A stretch of 39,054 nt of DNA from Patescibacteria group bacterium. Its GTDB lineage: Bacteria > Patescibacteriota > Patescibacteriia > SG8-24. The position numbers were made by a program, and so were the translations under genes. Of the stretch, positions 21,412 to 31,012 are shown in pieces. The stretch spans positions 5,804 to 44,857 of the forward strand of contig JAQTNC010000011.1 of the NCBI GenBank assembly GCA_028714475.1, given 5' to 3'. The first letter of the stretch is position 1. Each line of letters opens with the position of its first letter. A model generated the notes under the pieces. It made no database searches. It saw nothing but the letters and a program-made list of their open reading frames with translations, and was not told where the DNA came from.

Positions 21412-24400
21412 ATGAAAACGCCACGCAAAATTGCCGGGTCCCTGCGCAAGGCCCTCACGGTCGGCCTGTTCGGCGTTTTCGCGTTCATGCTGACGTTTGG
21501 CACCCTGCTTGGCGCTCCGCGCCCGGTACACGCCCAGGCGGTCGTCAGCGACCCCGGACAAACCGCCGTCCACACTTACAACCAGGTGAAGAGCACCATC
21601 ACCGATCTTTTGGTGCAGGGCACGGTCGTCGCCCTCGCCAACTCCGTCAATTACTTTGCCTCCCAACTCGCTTACGAGCTGGCCGTCATGATCGTGGACG
21701 GCTGTCCCGGCCAGAAATCCTGTTGGAACGCCGATTCGCTCACCGGCGCCCTGGCCAACGCCGGCCTTGGGGCCATGGGTGAGTTCGTCGGCTCGATGAA
21801 CGAGGCCGGCTTCAAGGAGCTGGGCTTGGATCTTTGTGCGCCTTCCGCGGATTTCGGCCTGCGCATCCAGCTCGGCATGCTGCAGGAAAAGAAACCGCCG
21901 CCGCCGAAATGCGACATCAACCAGGTGGCCAAGAACTGGAAAGATGCCGTCGGCTCGATGACGCCGGATCAGATCGCCAAAACGGCATGGCAGGGATTCC
22001 AGCCGGGCACGGCGCCGGTCTCCATGGCCTTCAGCATCAACTCCAAGCTCAAGTGGGACATCATCAGCGGGGCGGAATCAAAGGCCCAATACGAGCGCCT
22101 GCTCGCTTACGCTGGCGGCGGCGGCTTCGGCGACATCAAGGATCCGGTTACCGGCAAGGTCCTGACCCCGGCTGGCGTGGTCTTCGAGGAATACAAGCAG
22201 GGCATGGCCAAGCGCAACAACGCCGACATGGCAAACCAGATGTACGTCGCCGGACAGATCGCCCGCGGCGCGGTTTGGGGCGCGATTCTCTCAAACGCCA
22301 CCTCGACTTTCGCGCAGACGCTCATCGCCCGCCTCTGGAACAAGGTCGTCAAAGGCCTGTTGTCGCCCGAGGAAGCCAACCGCATGGCGCAGGACGTCGT
22401 GTTGAGCGCGGAAGGCGTCGTGCATCCCGGCGAAGAGGAAGTCCGAGGCGCGATCGAGTCGCGTTTCGACGCGCCCAAGCTCCAGGAAGTCGGGGAGATC
22501 GATCCGCTGGCGCTGTTCTCCATCTGCCCGGACGACAACCGAACCGTGGACAACTGCATCGTGGATTCGATGCTCGCGAACGCGGTCCGTCTGGCCGGAG
22601 CCAAGCCGGTGACCGTGCGCGATGCCATCGAGAAGAACATGTTGCACGGCGAATGGCCGCTGGTTTCCTCGCTGGACGTGGCCCGGAACACCTCCAAGGA
22701 CTGCTACACGTCGGCTTATTGCGAGAGCAATCTCAAGAAACTGCGCGCGGCCCGCATCTTGCCGGCGGGCTGGGAAATCGCCGCCCACAAGAGCCCGGCC
22801 GCCCGGCCTTGGAAACTGAAGGACGTCGTGGCCGGCTTCAACGACTGCGACGACAGCGGCAACTGGAGCGCGGCGCACCCATATTGTCATCTGATCGATC
22901 CTGACTGGGTGCTCAAGCAGCCGCCGACCAAATGCATGGCACAGGGATACACGAGCACCTTGATTTCCTCGTCCTCCTCGACCCGCGCCCAGGTCTGCGT
23001 GGACAAGGTGTCCTGCCTGGCCGAGGACGATTTCGGGAACTGCCTCGGCGGATACGGCTACTGCACCCGCGAACGCAACGTCTGGCGCATGAACGGCGAC
23101 ATCTGCCCCGCCGAATATAACTCCTGCCGCGTTTACACCTCCCGATCCGGCGGACAGATCGCGCTTCTGGCCAACACCGTTGATCACGGTGCCTGCACGG
23201 CGAGCAACGTCGGTTGTGGCGCTTACGCCACGCGGCAGAACGCCTTCGAGTGTCGGCTCACGGCCAACCAGGGCGGCGCTGACGGCAGCGGCACCTGTTC
23301 GCTCGCCGGCGGGTGCGCCTGCAAAATCCAGCAGTCCTGCAGCGTGGCGACCGGCTTCCGCCGTTGCCTGCTTACGAACGGCGAAAGCTGCACCCTGCTT
23401 CAGGAATTCTGCGTGGCCGGCCCGTGCTCCTGCAGTCGGGATTATTCCTGTCTCGTCGGCAAGGACCAGAAGACCTGTCGGGTCGTGAGCGGCGACGCGA
23501 GCAACAAGGGTGACGACTGGCTCGTGACGCCCGCACTTTACCTAAATGCCCAAGCGAAAAGCTGTCCGGCGAGCGACGGCGGCTGTACGGCGCTTTACCG
23601 TATGGAGATCGGCCAATCGCTCAACCTCATCCGCAACGGCGGTTTCGAGGAATTGGAAGACGCCGACGGCGACGGCTCGACCGATCACGCCAAGTATTGG
23701 GCGCCTTACGGCAACGTTCCGGCTGGCGGTCGCGGCTCCATATCGACTGACGGGACCAGATCCACGAGCGGGAGCAATGCCGCCCGCGCCGGCGCGTATT
23801 CCAACTCGGCCGCGAGCAATGTCTGCAACGGTTCCTGTGACAGCGAGGCGGGCTGCCCCTGCCGCGACGGCGACTATTCCTGCCGCTTGGCCAAGGGAGA
23901 GACACGGTGCCGCACTTCCAACATGCTGTATCAGGATGGCATTTCGATTCGGAGCGGGGCGACTTACACCTTATCGTTGAAGGCGAGAGCCGAGACCGAT
24001 GTCACGTCATCGACCGTCAGCATCCAGTTCAGGAACAAGCGCGGCGAGACGGCTGTCGCTTTGGACATTTCCGCCTCGCCGGCCAATTATTGCGTGGGCC
24101 AGGGCGGTTCCGCCATGGTCGCGGACGTGGTGCCGGCCGAGGACCGAAAATCCGGATATGTTTACTGCACCTTTTCGGCGGTCGGCGATGTCGGCAGCGC
24201 CAGGTTGGTCATCGCCGACTCCGGCGACACCTATTTCGATGAAATAATGCTGGAGGAAGGCGGCGGAACGAACGGCTATCACGACGGCTATTCCGCCGGC
24301 GTCGAGACGGTTTACGCCAAGGTGCCGCCGCCGGAACTGGGTTGCACCGGTGGCGCGAACGACCGCGCGGAATGCCAGGATTACGCCGCCGTCTGCCGCG

Positions 24401-27400
24401 ACAACGAGGTCGGCTGCGATTCCTATTCGCCCCTGACCGGCGAACCGTCCATTCCGGCCGTCGCCGGTCCGCAGGATGCCTGTCCGGCCGAATGTTCGGG
24501 CTACGACATCTTCAAGCAGTCAGCCACGGATTTTGATCAGGAGAAATTCCCGACCTATTTCATCCCGTCCACGGCCCGCCAATGCACCGCCAGCGAGGTC
24601 GGCTGCAGCCAGTTCACCAACGTCAAGACCGAAGCCGTGGAATATTACGCCCGCCTGCGCCTCTGCCAGGCGCCGACGGCCGCCGACAACCAGGTTTTCT
24701 ACAGTTGGGAAGGGTCGGACACCACCGGTTACCAGCTGAAGGTCTGGAACCTCAAGCGGACGGCCGGCAAGGTCACCGACAAGTCAGCCGACGGCGATTT
24801 GGCGGACGACATCTGCGCCAACCGCGACCATGACTCCTGCGATTCCGCGAAACCCATCGGCGCCGCCGAAAGCAGCGCCACCAATGACGGGACGCGCGCC
24901 GGCACTGCGCCCTGCACGAGGGTCGTCTATGACGCTTCCGGCAACATGGTCTGCGATGACGCGGCTTCGGCGGAATTCGGCATTTGCAGCCGCAAGGACA
25001 TCGCGGCCGGCGATTTCGATTGTCGCGAACTGTACGACGAGTTCGGCAACCGCCATTTCCGTCAGCTCTCCCGCACCGTGCTCGCCACCGATACCTGCTT
25101 CCGCTTCCGCATCACCGCTTCCACCGAATCGGACTGCCTGTTCTCGAACGGCCAGTGGGATTCGGCCAAGCAGGAATGCCATTATGATGCCTCGGCCACC
25201 GAAAGTCTGACCTGCAGTTCGGCATCCAACGGCTGCCGCGCCTATCGCGGCAACGCGGCCACCAATGTCCGCACCCTCTTCACGGACACTTTCGAATCAG
25301 GCTTGGGTGATTGGGTGGATGGCAACAATGCCGTTGCCGGGGTCAGCCAATCGTCGGAGTCCGTGAACGTCGGCGGCCATTCCTTGAAAGTGGTGCCTGA
25401 CAACACCGCCGACCGTTACGTTCAGGCCATCGTCAGTCCGGAGCGGACTTACACGGTGGAGTTTTGGGCCAAGGGTTCGGGCGGTCTCGAAGTCAAATTC
25501 GACCAAGGCGGGTCAGCCAGCTGCGTCCTGCCCGACGCGTGCGGCCAGGATGAGGGCTGTTTCTGCAACGACGGAAAAATCGCCTGCTGGGTGCTCAAGG
25601 ACAGCAACAGCTGTGCGCCTTCCGGCACCGGCGACCTGACCTGCACGAGTTCGATGTGCAATAAGGCCGGGGGCTGTCCATGCTACGAGCCGACCAAGAA
25701 CATTTATCGTTGCCTGATTCGCCAAAACAACAGTTCCTGCACCGTCCCCGATCCTTTCAGTGCGCCTGACAATCGTTATGGAGGCGGTTTGCCGCAAATA
25801 AACCTGACGGCTGAATGGAGGCATTACAGCCTGGGTCCGGTCTCGAGCGGCTTGGCGGCCTGGACGAACTATCCGGTGCGCCTGCAGTTCCGGCAGCTCG
25901 GCGGATCGGGCGACAGCTACTTGGACAACATCACCCTTAAGGAAATCCAGGACAGCATTTACGTCGTGCGCGATTCCTGGAAGACGCCAACGAGCTGTGA
26001 TCAGACACTCGACGGCACGCCGTCGCCGCTCGAGATGGTGGGCTGTCGCGCTTACGTCAATTCGGCGGCCGAAACGAAGTACCTGCGTTCGTTCAGCCAG
26101 CTTTGCCGCGAGTCCTCGGTCGGCTGTCGCGCTTACGCCAACCTGCAGGGAACGACGGATTATCCGTTTGACCGTTCCTACAACGCCGTCTGCCGCCTGC
26201 CGGACGTCTGTTCGGCCTCGTCCGGTTCGATTTTCACCGGCGCCAACTGCACCTGCAGTTATGACTTCCCGGCCAGCTCCGCCGAATCCACCAAACCCAC
26301 CCTTTATGACGTCTGTCGCGTGGCCATCGGCGAAAAGGAATGCCGTTTCAACCTTGACGGCCAGGATAGCTACCAGTCGCGCGCCGAACATCCGGACATC
26401 GCCTACGTGCCGGCGGACGAGCGGGTCTATCTGGTCGTGAATCAGGACAACGTGTGCCCGGCCACTTCCGCTGGCTGCCGCGAGCTCGGCAAGTCCGATT
26501 TGGCTTACGATGGGCAGTGTTCTTACGCCACTTGCGCCAACAACACCGACCTCGTTTGCGGACGCGACGCCGATTGCGGCGCGGGCGGCTGGTGCACCAA
26601 ACGCGCGACCCAGTGCGTCGGCGGACCGAGGAGTGGCGACGTCTGCAACACGAACGCCTATTGCCAGCCGGCGAACGGCGGCTATTGTCTCGAGGTCGGC
26701 ACGCAGAAGCAGTGCAACAGCACGACCGGCCTCTGCGACTGCCGCGACAGCCAGTCCGGCGCGTTCCGCTGCAAAGTCGAGAAAGGCCAGTCGTCCTGCA
26801 CTTACGCCGCCCGCGACGGCTCGCCTTCGTCGTGGGGGAAGGTGACGCTGCTCGACAACCCGGATCAATATGCCGAACAGCTTTGCCTTGAGCCGGAAAT
26901 CGGCTGCGAGCAGTTCCAGACCAAGGCTGGCTCCGCCTACTTCAAGGATCCGGGCAACAAGAAATGCGTCTATAAAGAGAGGGTGACCTACCAGGGCAAG
27001 GAGCGTTCCGGCTGGTTCCGCCAGACCGCGAGCGGCCTCCTGCCGTGCTATGGCGAACTGCTGAAGGACGGGGACTTCTACGCGATGTACAAGAACGACG
27101 ACAGCCACTGTGCCCTGTCCCAGCTCTGCCCGAACGATGCCGGATGTTACTGCTACCCGCCGGGCATGGACGCGACCAACGCGGCGCCGGTCTGCAAGGT
27201 CCTGCGCGGTGACCGGACCTGCGGCTACGAGGGTTGGGCCGGCGTGTGCGAGGCCCGCTACGATTCCTGCGAGGAATTCGTTGATCCCGTGGCTTCCTCG
27301 TCCAACCATCCGGCGGGCCAACCGTATTACTACATCGTCAACAGCAAGCTGGACATGACCTCCTGCAACGGCCAAGCCAACCTCAAGAACGGCTGCGTCG

Positions 27401-30400
27401 TCTTCAAGAAGACGAGCGACACGCAGAATCTCTTCTCGGCTTCGGCCAGTTACCAGAAGAGCATAGCCGAATCCGGCGGCTCGGCCGTGAGCGTCACGCC
27501 GGTGAACTGCAACGTGCCCAACCGCAGTCCGCTCTGCGAGAAGCGGTGCTTCGTCTATAAGGATGGCCTGTGCGCCAGCAGTTTCAGCAACATCCATGCC
27601 GACAAGCCATGCGCGCAGGACAGCGACTGTTCGGTCGCCGGCGAGCGCTGCCTGGGCGCCGAGTCCTATTCGAACGGCTGTCTGGTTGACGGCGACTGCA
27701 AAGGTGCGTCCGAGAAATGTCTCGCTTACGACGAGACGACCGTCGCCGACTGGTTCGATGCCAAGGACACCTACGGCTTGCCGGGCGTGCATCGCACGAA
27801 CAACGACTTCACCCGCAACGACACCAACCTCGTCATCAAGGTCCGGCCGGATCGCGAGTGCGCCGAATGGCTGGCCTGCCGCGAGGCCGAAACCGTCTGG
27901 GATGAACAGCAGAACAAATGGACGTCTTCCTGCACGGACTTCGGCGTCTGTCAGGACAACGTCAAGGCGGGCGAGTCACTCGAGTGCACCAAGTGGGTCG
28001 AGCCGCCGCGAACCCGGCTGACGGAGACGGTCTACGCGAGCCGCGACGTCACGTGGAAGGGCTATGAGTTCGCCGGCTTCAGCGTGGTCGGCAGTTACCA
28101 TCCGCAGCTGCTCACGCCGGTCGCCATCGGCGACGCGGTCTGCGTCGGCGGCACCGACGACGGCAAGGCCTGCGACAACGGCTGTCCGGCCGGCGTCTGT
28201 TCGACGTCATCGCTCGCTAACCAGCGGTACGGCGTTGCCTTCGGCAAATGCAGCAACAACGCGAACAAGCTCTGCCGCGACGACGGCGACTGTCCCGACG
28301 GCAGCTGTGATCTCGGCTGCGATCCGGATGATGTTAACGCCTGCTTGACCGACGGCGTGGGTAAGGGCACGTGCCTCAATCGCCACTGCTACTACGCCTT
28401 CAGCGGCGGCCCGCTTGAGGTCGCCAACCAGTCGACCAAGGCGTCCTGTCGTGCCTATCCGGTCGGTGATGCGCCGTACAATTTCACCGTGCTTGACGGC
28501 GGCAACAACGGTTACGACGGCTACGGCAACGCCATGAACAGGACCTCCGCCTTTGCCGGCGCCAACGTCTGCGTCAAGGGCAATGACTGCGACTGTATCT
28601 TCACCCGTTACGGCTATGGCCGCGGCGGGTCGATAGCGCGTTTTCATGCAACCGATGCCGGCAGCGGCACCGAAGCGAATCAGATCTGGTCAGGCATCTG
28701 TTCAGGAGGGGAGAATGATGCCGCTCCGTGCAGCCTGAACAGCGACTGTCCGCAAGGCATGTGCAGCAAGATCACCAGCCGGTCCACGGCCATCGGCTGG
28801 CCGGGCTTCTGTCTCGACCGCGACGAGTCGCTCGCCGTGAACAACGACCCCAAGGATTTCGCCTGCGTCAACTGGCTGCCGGTCCAGGCGCTCTCCGGCA
28901 TGCCGGACCAGTATAACCAGTACGCCGAAGCGGGATACCAGAACGACAAGGACCTGCTGTACTGTCAGGATGCCAACGGCTACCGTTCCGTTGGCAACGG
29001 TTCCGAATACACACGGACGGCCGTGTCGCAAGCGACCATCTTCGATTCGGATTGCGACACCAACACTCAACTTTTCTCCTCGGATTTTTATCACACCGAC
29101 GCTGACTGTTACGACGACAACGGCGGTGGCGGTCGCTGGTACCGGAAATACACCGATACGGCAACCTACAAGGATCAGTTGGCCGGCATGAAGGTGTACG
29201 TGGAGCATGGCGACGGAGGCTATACTGACAGCAGTTTCACCTTTTACCTGGTTCCCTTCAAGAACACGGACGGAACGCTTAATGACAATCGTTGGGTCAA
29301 CGTCATTGATGCCGGCAAGGGCAACATTGGCAACTTCCCGACTGGAAATCAGGGGGTGGTCCAGAGTGGGGAGTGTTACACCAGGCTAACCACCTTCTCC
29401 AAATGCTCGGATAACCACGGCTGCATCGGCATTGAGGCGGATTTTGACCAGACCACCAGCGCCCTCGATCACTTCATGATCGCGATGTGCACCAACGAAG
29501 AGGAGGGTGCCAGTCACCGCGGCCGCATGACGGTTACGTTCTATTATCGTGAGACCTGCAACGAAATCGCTTGGGTCAGTCGTATCAGCGGCCAGGGCAA
29601 TGTCGCTTGGACCGACCGGTTGTGGAAGAGCGGCCAGTACTCGGCCTCCGGCTACGCCTATGACTGGACTTCGGAATTGGGTAACGACGGGGCCAACACG
29701 GACATGACCCCGTTCGGCATGATCAGCTTGGCACCGGAAGTCGGACCTAACGATAGCGCGGTCAAGTTCTCGGCGGGCAGCGGCAACATCCCTCCGGCCC
29801 TGTGGAATCGCCTGCCGCCGATCTATTCGTCAGAAGGCGGTTCAGGTTACACCTTCTTCTACCCGAATTCCGACGGGTCGGAGTTGGTGCAGGATTGGGG
29901 CACCGCCATCATGGGTCGGCCGTACGCATGCTCCGGCAACTGCGGCGGTGCAACGCCATCGGCTTGGCAGAACAAGGGCAGCAACGTCTCAAAGGCGGGC
30001 GCCGATAACTTGAGTCAGCTGTTCGCCGTGGCGTGGCGCATATACGGCATGAACCGCGATGCTCGGCAGTACGATGCCCAAGCGGCAGCGCTCGGCTACG
30101 CCGCCTGGGACAAGCGCGAGACTTTCGCCACGAACGGCAACCGGCCGGTTATCGTTTCCGTGGACACGGCCCAATGCACCGGCGACAACTCGTGTGTCGA
30201 GGGCGGCGAGGGCCTCACCGTGAATGGGCTCATGGGCGGCGACGTCGAGTCCAATGTCGGCGCGGGTCGCCTGCGCGTCAACCTCAAGTACTACGCCTAC
30301 GCCGACAAGGACCACCTGCCGATTCTCCGCAAGGCCGTGGATTATGGCGACGGTTCGCCGACCCGCTACCTGGAGGGCCAATACAAGAACCACCGCGGCG

Positions 30401-30909
30401 TGGTGAAGAACGGCGACAAGTTCGATCCGATCTGCAGTTCCGACGCGACGGAGTGGGGCAAACAGCCGGACGCCTGCGACGGCCGCTACTTTGAGGAAAT
30501 GAAAACCTACATCTGCAACCGGCAATTGCTCGCGAGCCTGTCGGCATGCTCCAACCCCGGCTCGCCGGACGAGACCTATCCGTGTCAGGAATCAGGCGCT
30601 TGCGTCTTCCGCCCGCGCGTCCAGGTCATGGACAACTGGGGCTACTGCAACGGCGTTTGCGCCGGCGGCACCGGCGGCCTGAACGACGCTTGCGTGAACT
30701 ACAATCTGACCGCGCCGATTTGGGACCCCGTGAACGGCTTCTTCGGTTCCGGCGCGGGGAACAACCGGGCCGGCAAGGTGATGGACGAGTGCCTGTCGAG
30801 CCAAACCAATTTCAGGGACGTGGATGAGTTCAACAAGGGCAACCAGTACAAGGCCATCCGTCCGTGGACCTGGGCCAATTCACGCATCAAGGTTTATCCG
30901 GCGGAATAA
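21412..30909 (+). CDS. Giant secreted Cys-rich modular protein (3165 aa)
   Basis: A Sec signal peptide (basic residues 2-13, hydrophobic core 15-34, then VHA cleaved before Gln42) leads to a helical N-terminal domain of about 500 residues. A region with roughly 170 cysteines (hand count) follows. Three module types recur: (a) eight copies of C...GC-x-C...C-x(2-4)-x-G-x(3)-C, between residues about 628 and 1937; (b) about a dozen short VGCRAY-type pairs (C-x(4-8)-GC-x-x-(Y/F)); (c) at least four D-x-D-C/GG-x-C segments such as SDCPQGMC. Two beta-sandwich-like domains (NLIRNGGFEELE, about 738-945; LFTDTFESGLGDW, about 1289-1510) are each interrupted by type-a modules. A PKD-like segment with VDYGDGSPT lies near 2977. 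No C-terminal anchor is visible. In the operon it is most likely a surface fibre or adhesin. The function is inference. Confidence 0.85.
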   Translation: MKTPRKIAGSLRKALTVGLFGVFAFMLTFGTLLGAPRPVHAQAVVSDPGQTAVHTYNQVKSTITDLLVQGTVVALANSVNYFASQLAYELAVMIVDGCPGQKSCWNADSLTGALANAGLGAMGEFVGSMNEAGFKELGLDLCAPSADFGLRIQLGMLQEKKPPPPKCDINQVAKNWKDAVGSMTPDQIAKTAWQGFQPGTAPVSMAFSINSKLKWDIISGAESKAQYERLLAYAGGGGFGDIKDPVTGKVLTPAGVVFEEYKQGMAKRNNADMANQMYVAGQIARGAVWGAILSNATSTFAQTLIARLWNKVVKGLLSPEEANRMAQDVVLSAEGVVHPGEEEVRGAIESRFDAPKLQEVGEIDPLALFSICPDDNRTVDNCIVDSMLANAVRLAGAKPVTVRDAIEKNMLHGEWPLVSSLDVARNTSKDCYTSAYCESNLKKLRAARILPAGWEIAAHKSPAARPWKLKDVVAGFNDCDDSGNWSAAHPYCHLIDPDWVLKQPPTKCMAQGYTSTLISSSSSTRAQVCVDKVSCLAEDDFGNCLGGYGYCTRERNVWRMNGDICPAEYNSCRVYTSRSGGQIALLANTVDHGACTASNVGCGAYATRQNAFECRLTANQGGADGSGTCSLAGGCACKIQQSCSVATGFRRCLLTNGESCTLLQEFCVAGPCSCSRDYSCLVGKDQKTCRVVSGDASNKGDDWLVTPALYLNAQAKSCPASDGGCTALYRMEIGQSLNLIRNGGFEELEDADGDGSTDHAKYWAPYGNVPAGGRGSISTDGTRSTSGSNAARAGAYSNSAASNVCNGSCDSEAGCPCRDGDYSCRLAKGETRCRTSNMLYQDGISIRSGATYTLSLKARAETDVTSSTVSIQFRNKRGETAVALDISASPANYCVGQGGSAMVADVVPAEDRKSGYVYCTFSAVGDVGSARLVIADSGDTYFDEIMLEEGGGTNGYHDGYSAGVETVYAKVPPPELGCTGGANDRAECQDYAAVCRDNEVGCDSYSPLTGEPSIPAVAGPQDACPAECSGYDIFKQSATDFDQEKFPTYFIPSTARQCTASEVGCSQFTNVKTEAVEYYARLRLCQAPTAADNQVFYSWEGSDTTGYQLKVWNLKRTAGKVTDKSADGDLADDICANRDHDSCDSAKPIGAAESSATNDGTRAGTAPCTRVVYDASGNMVCDDAASAEFGICSRKDIAAGDFDCRELYDEFGNRHFRQLSRTVLATDTCFRFRITASTESDCLFSNGQWDSAKQECHYDASATESLTCSSASNGCRAYRGNAATNVRTLFTDTFESGLGDWVDGNNAVAGVSQSSESVNVGGHSLKVVPDNTADRYVQAIVSPERTYTVEFWAKGSGGLEVKFDQGGSASCVLPDACGQDEGCFCNDGKIACWVLKDSNSCAPSGTGDLTCTSSMCNKAGGCPCYEPTKNIYRCLIRQNNSSCTVPDPFSAPDNRYGGGLPQINLTAEWRHYSLGPVSSGLAAWTNYPVRLQFRQLGGSGDSYLDNITLKEIQDSIYVVRDSWKTPTSCDQTLDGTPSPLEMVGCRAYVNSAAETKYLRSFSQLCRESSVGCRAYANLQGTTDYPFDRSYNAVCRLPDVCSASSGSIFTGANCTCSYDFPASSAESTKPTLYDVCRVAIGEKECRFNLDGQDSYQSRAEHPDIAYVPADERVYLVVNQDNVCPATSAGCRELGKSDLAYDGQCSYATCANNTDLVCGRDADCGAGGWCTKRATQCVGGPRSGDVCNTNAYCQPANGGYCLEVGTQKQCNSTTGLCDCRDSQSGAFRCKVEKGQSSCTYAARDGSPSSWGKVTLLDNPDQYAEQLCLEPEIGCEQFQTKAGSAYFKDPGNKKCVYKERVTYQGKERSGWFRQTASGLLPCYGELLKDGDFYAMYKNDDSHCALSQLCPNDAGCYCYPPGMDATNAAPVCKVLRGDRTCGYEGWAGVCEARYDSCEEFVDPVASSSNHPAGQPYYYIVNSKLDMTSCNGQANLKNGCVVFKKTSDTQNLFSASASYQKSIAESGGSAVSVTPVNCNVPNRSPLCEKRCFVYKDGLCASSFSNIHADKPCAQDSDCSVAGERCLGAESYSNGCLVDGDCKGASEKCLAYDETTVADWFDAKDTYGLPGVHRTNNDFTRNDTNLVIKVRPDRECAEWLACREAETVWDEQQNKWTSSCTDFGVCQDNVKAGESLECTKWVEPPRTRLTETVYASRDVTWKGYEFAGFSVVGSYHPQLLTPVAIGDAVCVGGTDDGKACDNGCPAGVCSTSSLANQRYGVAFGKCSNNANKLCRDDGDCPDGSCDLGCDPDDVNACLTDGVGKGTCLNRHCYYAFSGGPLEVANQSTKASCRAYPVGDAPYNFTVLDGGNNGYDGYGNAMNRTSAFAGANVCVKGNDCDCIFTRYGYGRGGSIARFHATDAGSGTEANQIWSGICSGGENDAAPCSLNSDCPQGMCSKITSRSTAIGWPGFCLDRDESLAVNNDPKDFACVNWLPVQALSGMPDQYNQYAEAGYQNDKDLLYCQDANGYRSVGNGSEYTRTAVSQATIFDSDCDTNTQLFSSDFYHTDADCYDDNGGGGRWYRKYTDTATYKDQLAGMKVYVEHGDGGYTDSSFTFYLVPFKNTDGTLNDNRWVNVIDAGKGNIGNFPTGNQGVVQSGECYTRLTTFSKCSDNHGCIGIEADFDQTTSALDHFMIAMCTNEEEGASHRGRMTVTFYYRETCNEIAWVSRISGQGNVAWTDRLWKSGQYSASGYAYDWTSELGNDGANTDMTPFGMISLAPEVGPNDSAVKFSAGSGNIPPALWNRLPPIYSSEGGSGYTFFYPNSDGSELVQDWGTAIMGRPYACSGNCGGATPSAWQNKGSNVSKAGADNLSQLFAVAWRIYGMNRDARQYDAQAAALGYAAWDKRETFATNGNRPVIVSVDTAQCTGDNSCVEGGEGLTVNGLMGGDVESNVGAGRLRVNLKYYAYADKDHLPILRKAVDYGDGSPTRYLEGQYKNHRGVVKNGDKFDPICSSDATEWGKQPDACDGRYFEEMKTYICNRQLLASLSACSNPGSPDETYPCQESGACVFRPRVQVMDNWGYCNGVCAGGTGGLNDACVNYNLTAPIWDPVNGFFGSGAGNNRAGKVMDECLSSQTNFRDVDEFNKGNQYKAIRPWTWANSRIKVYPAE

Positions 30910-30931
30910 CAGGGACTGACCAATAAGGCAC

Positions 30932-31003
30932 GGCCCTCGACTTCGCTCGGGCAAGAAAATAATCAAATTGGAAAGACGTTCTGCCCCGAGCCTGTCGAGG
31001 GGC
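30932..31003 (+). repeat. Palindromic repeat pair between the giant gene and virB6
   Basis: GCCCTCGACTTCGCTCGGGC (30934-30953) and the copy of GTTCTGCCCCGAGCC...GGGGC (30978-31003) lie in the only spacer over 100 bases within the first half of the operon. The second copy with its two upstream bases is identical to 7056-7083. The palindromes could form RNA hairpins and set the ratio of the giant protein to VirB6. Confidence 0.8.
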
Positions 31004-31012
31004 GAAAAGAAC

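Noticed and set aside
25513-27792. Long minus-strand open frame opposite the giant gene (759 codons)
   Set aside because: It is the antisense shadow of a GC-rich coding strand. There is no start context, and the composition reflects the reverse of the Cys-rich gene.
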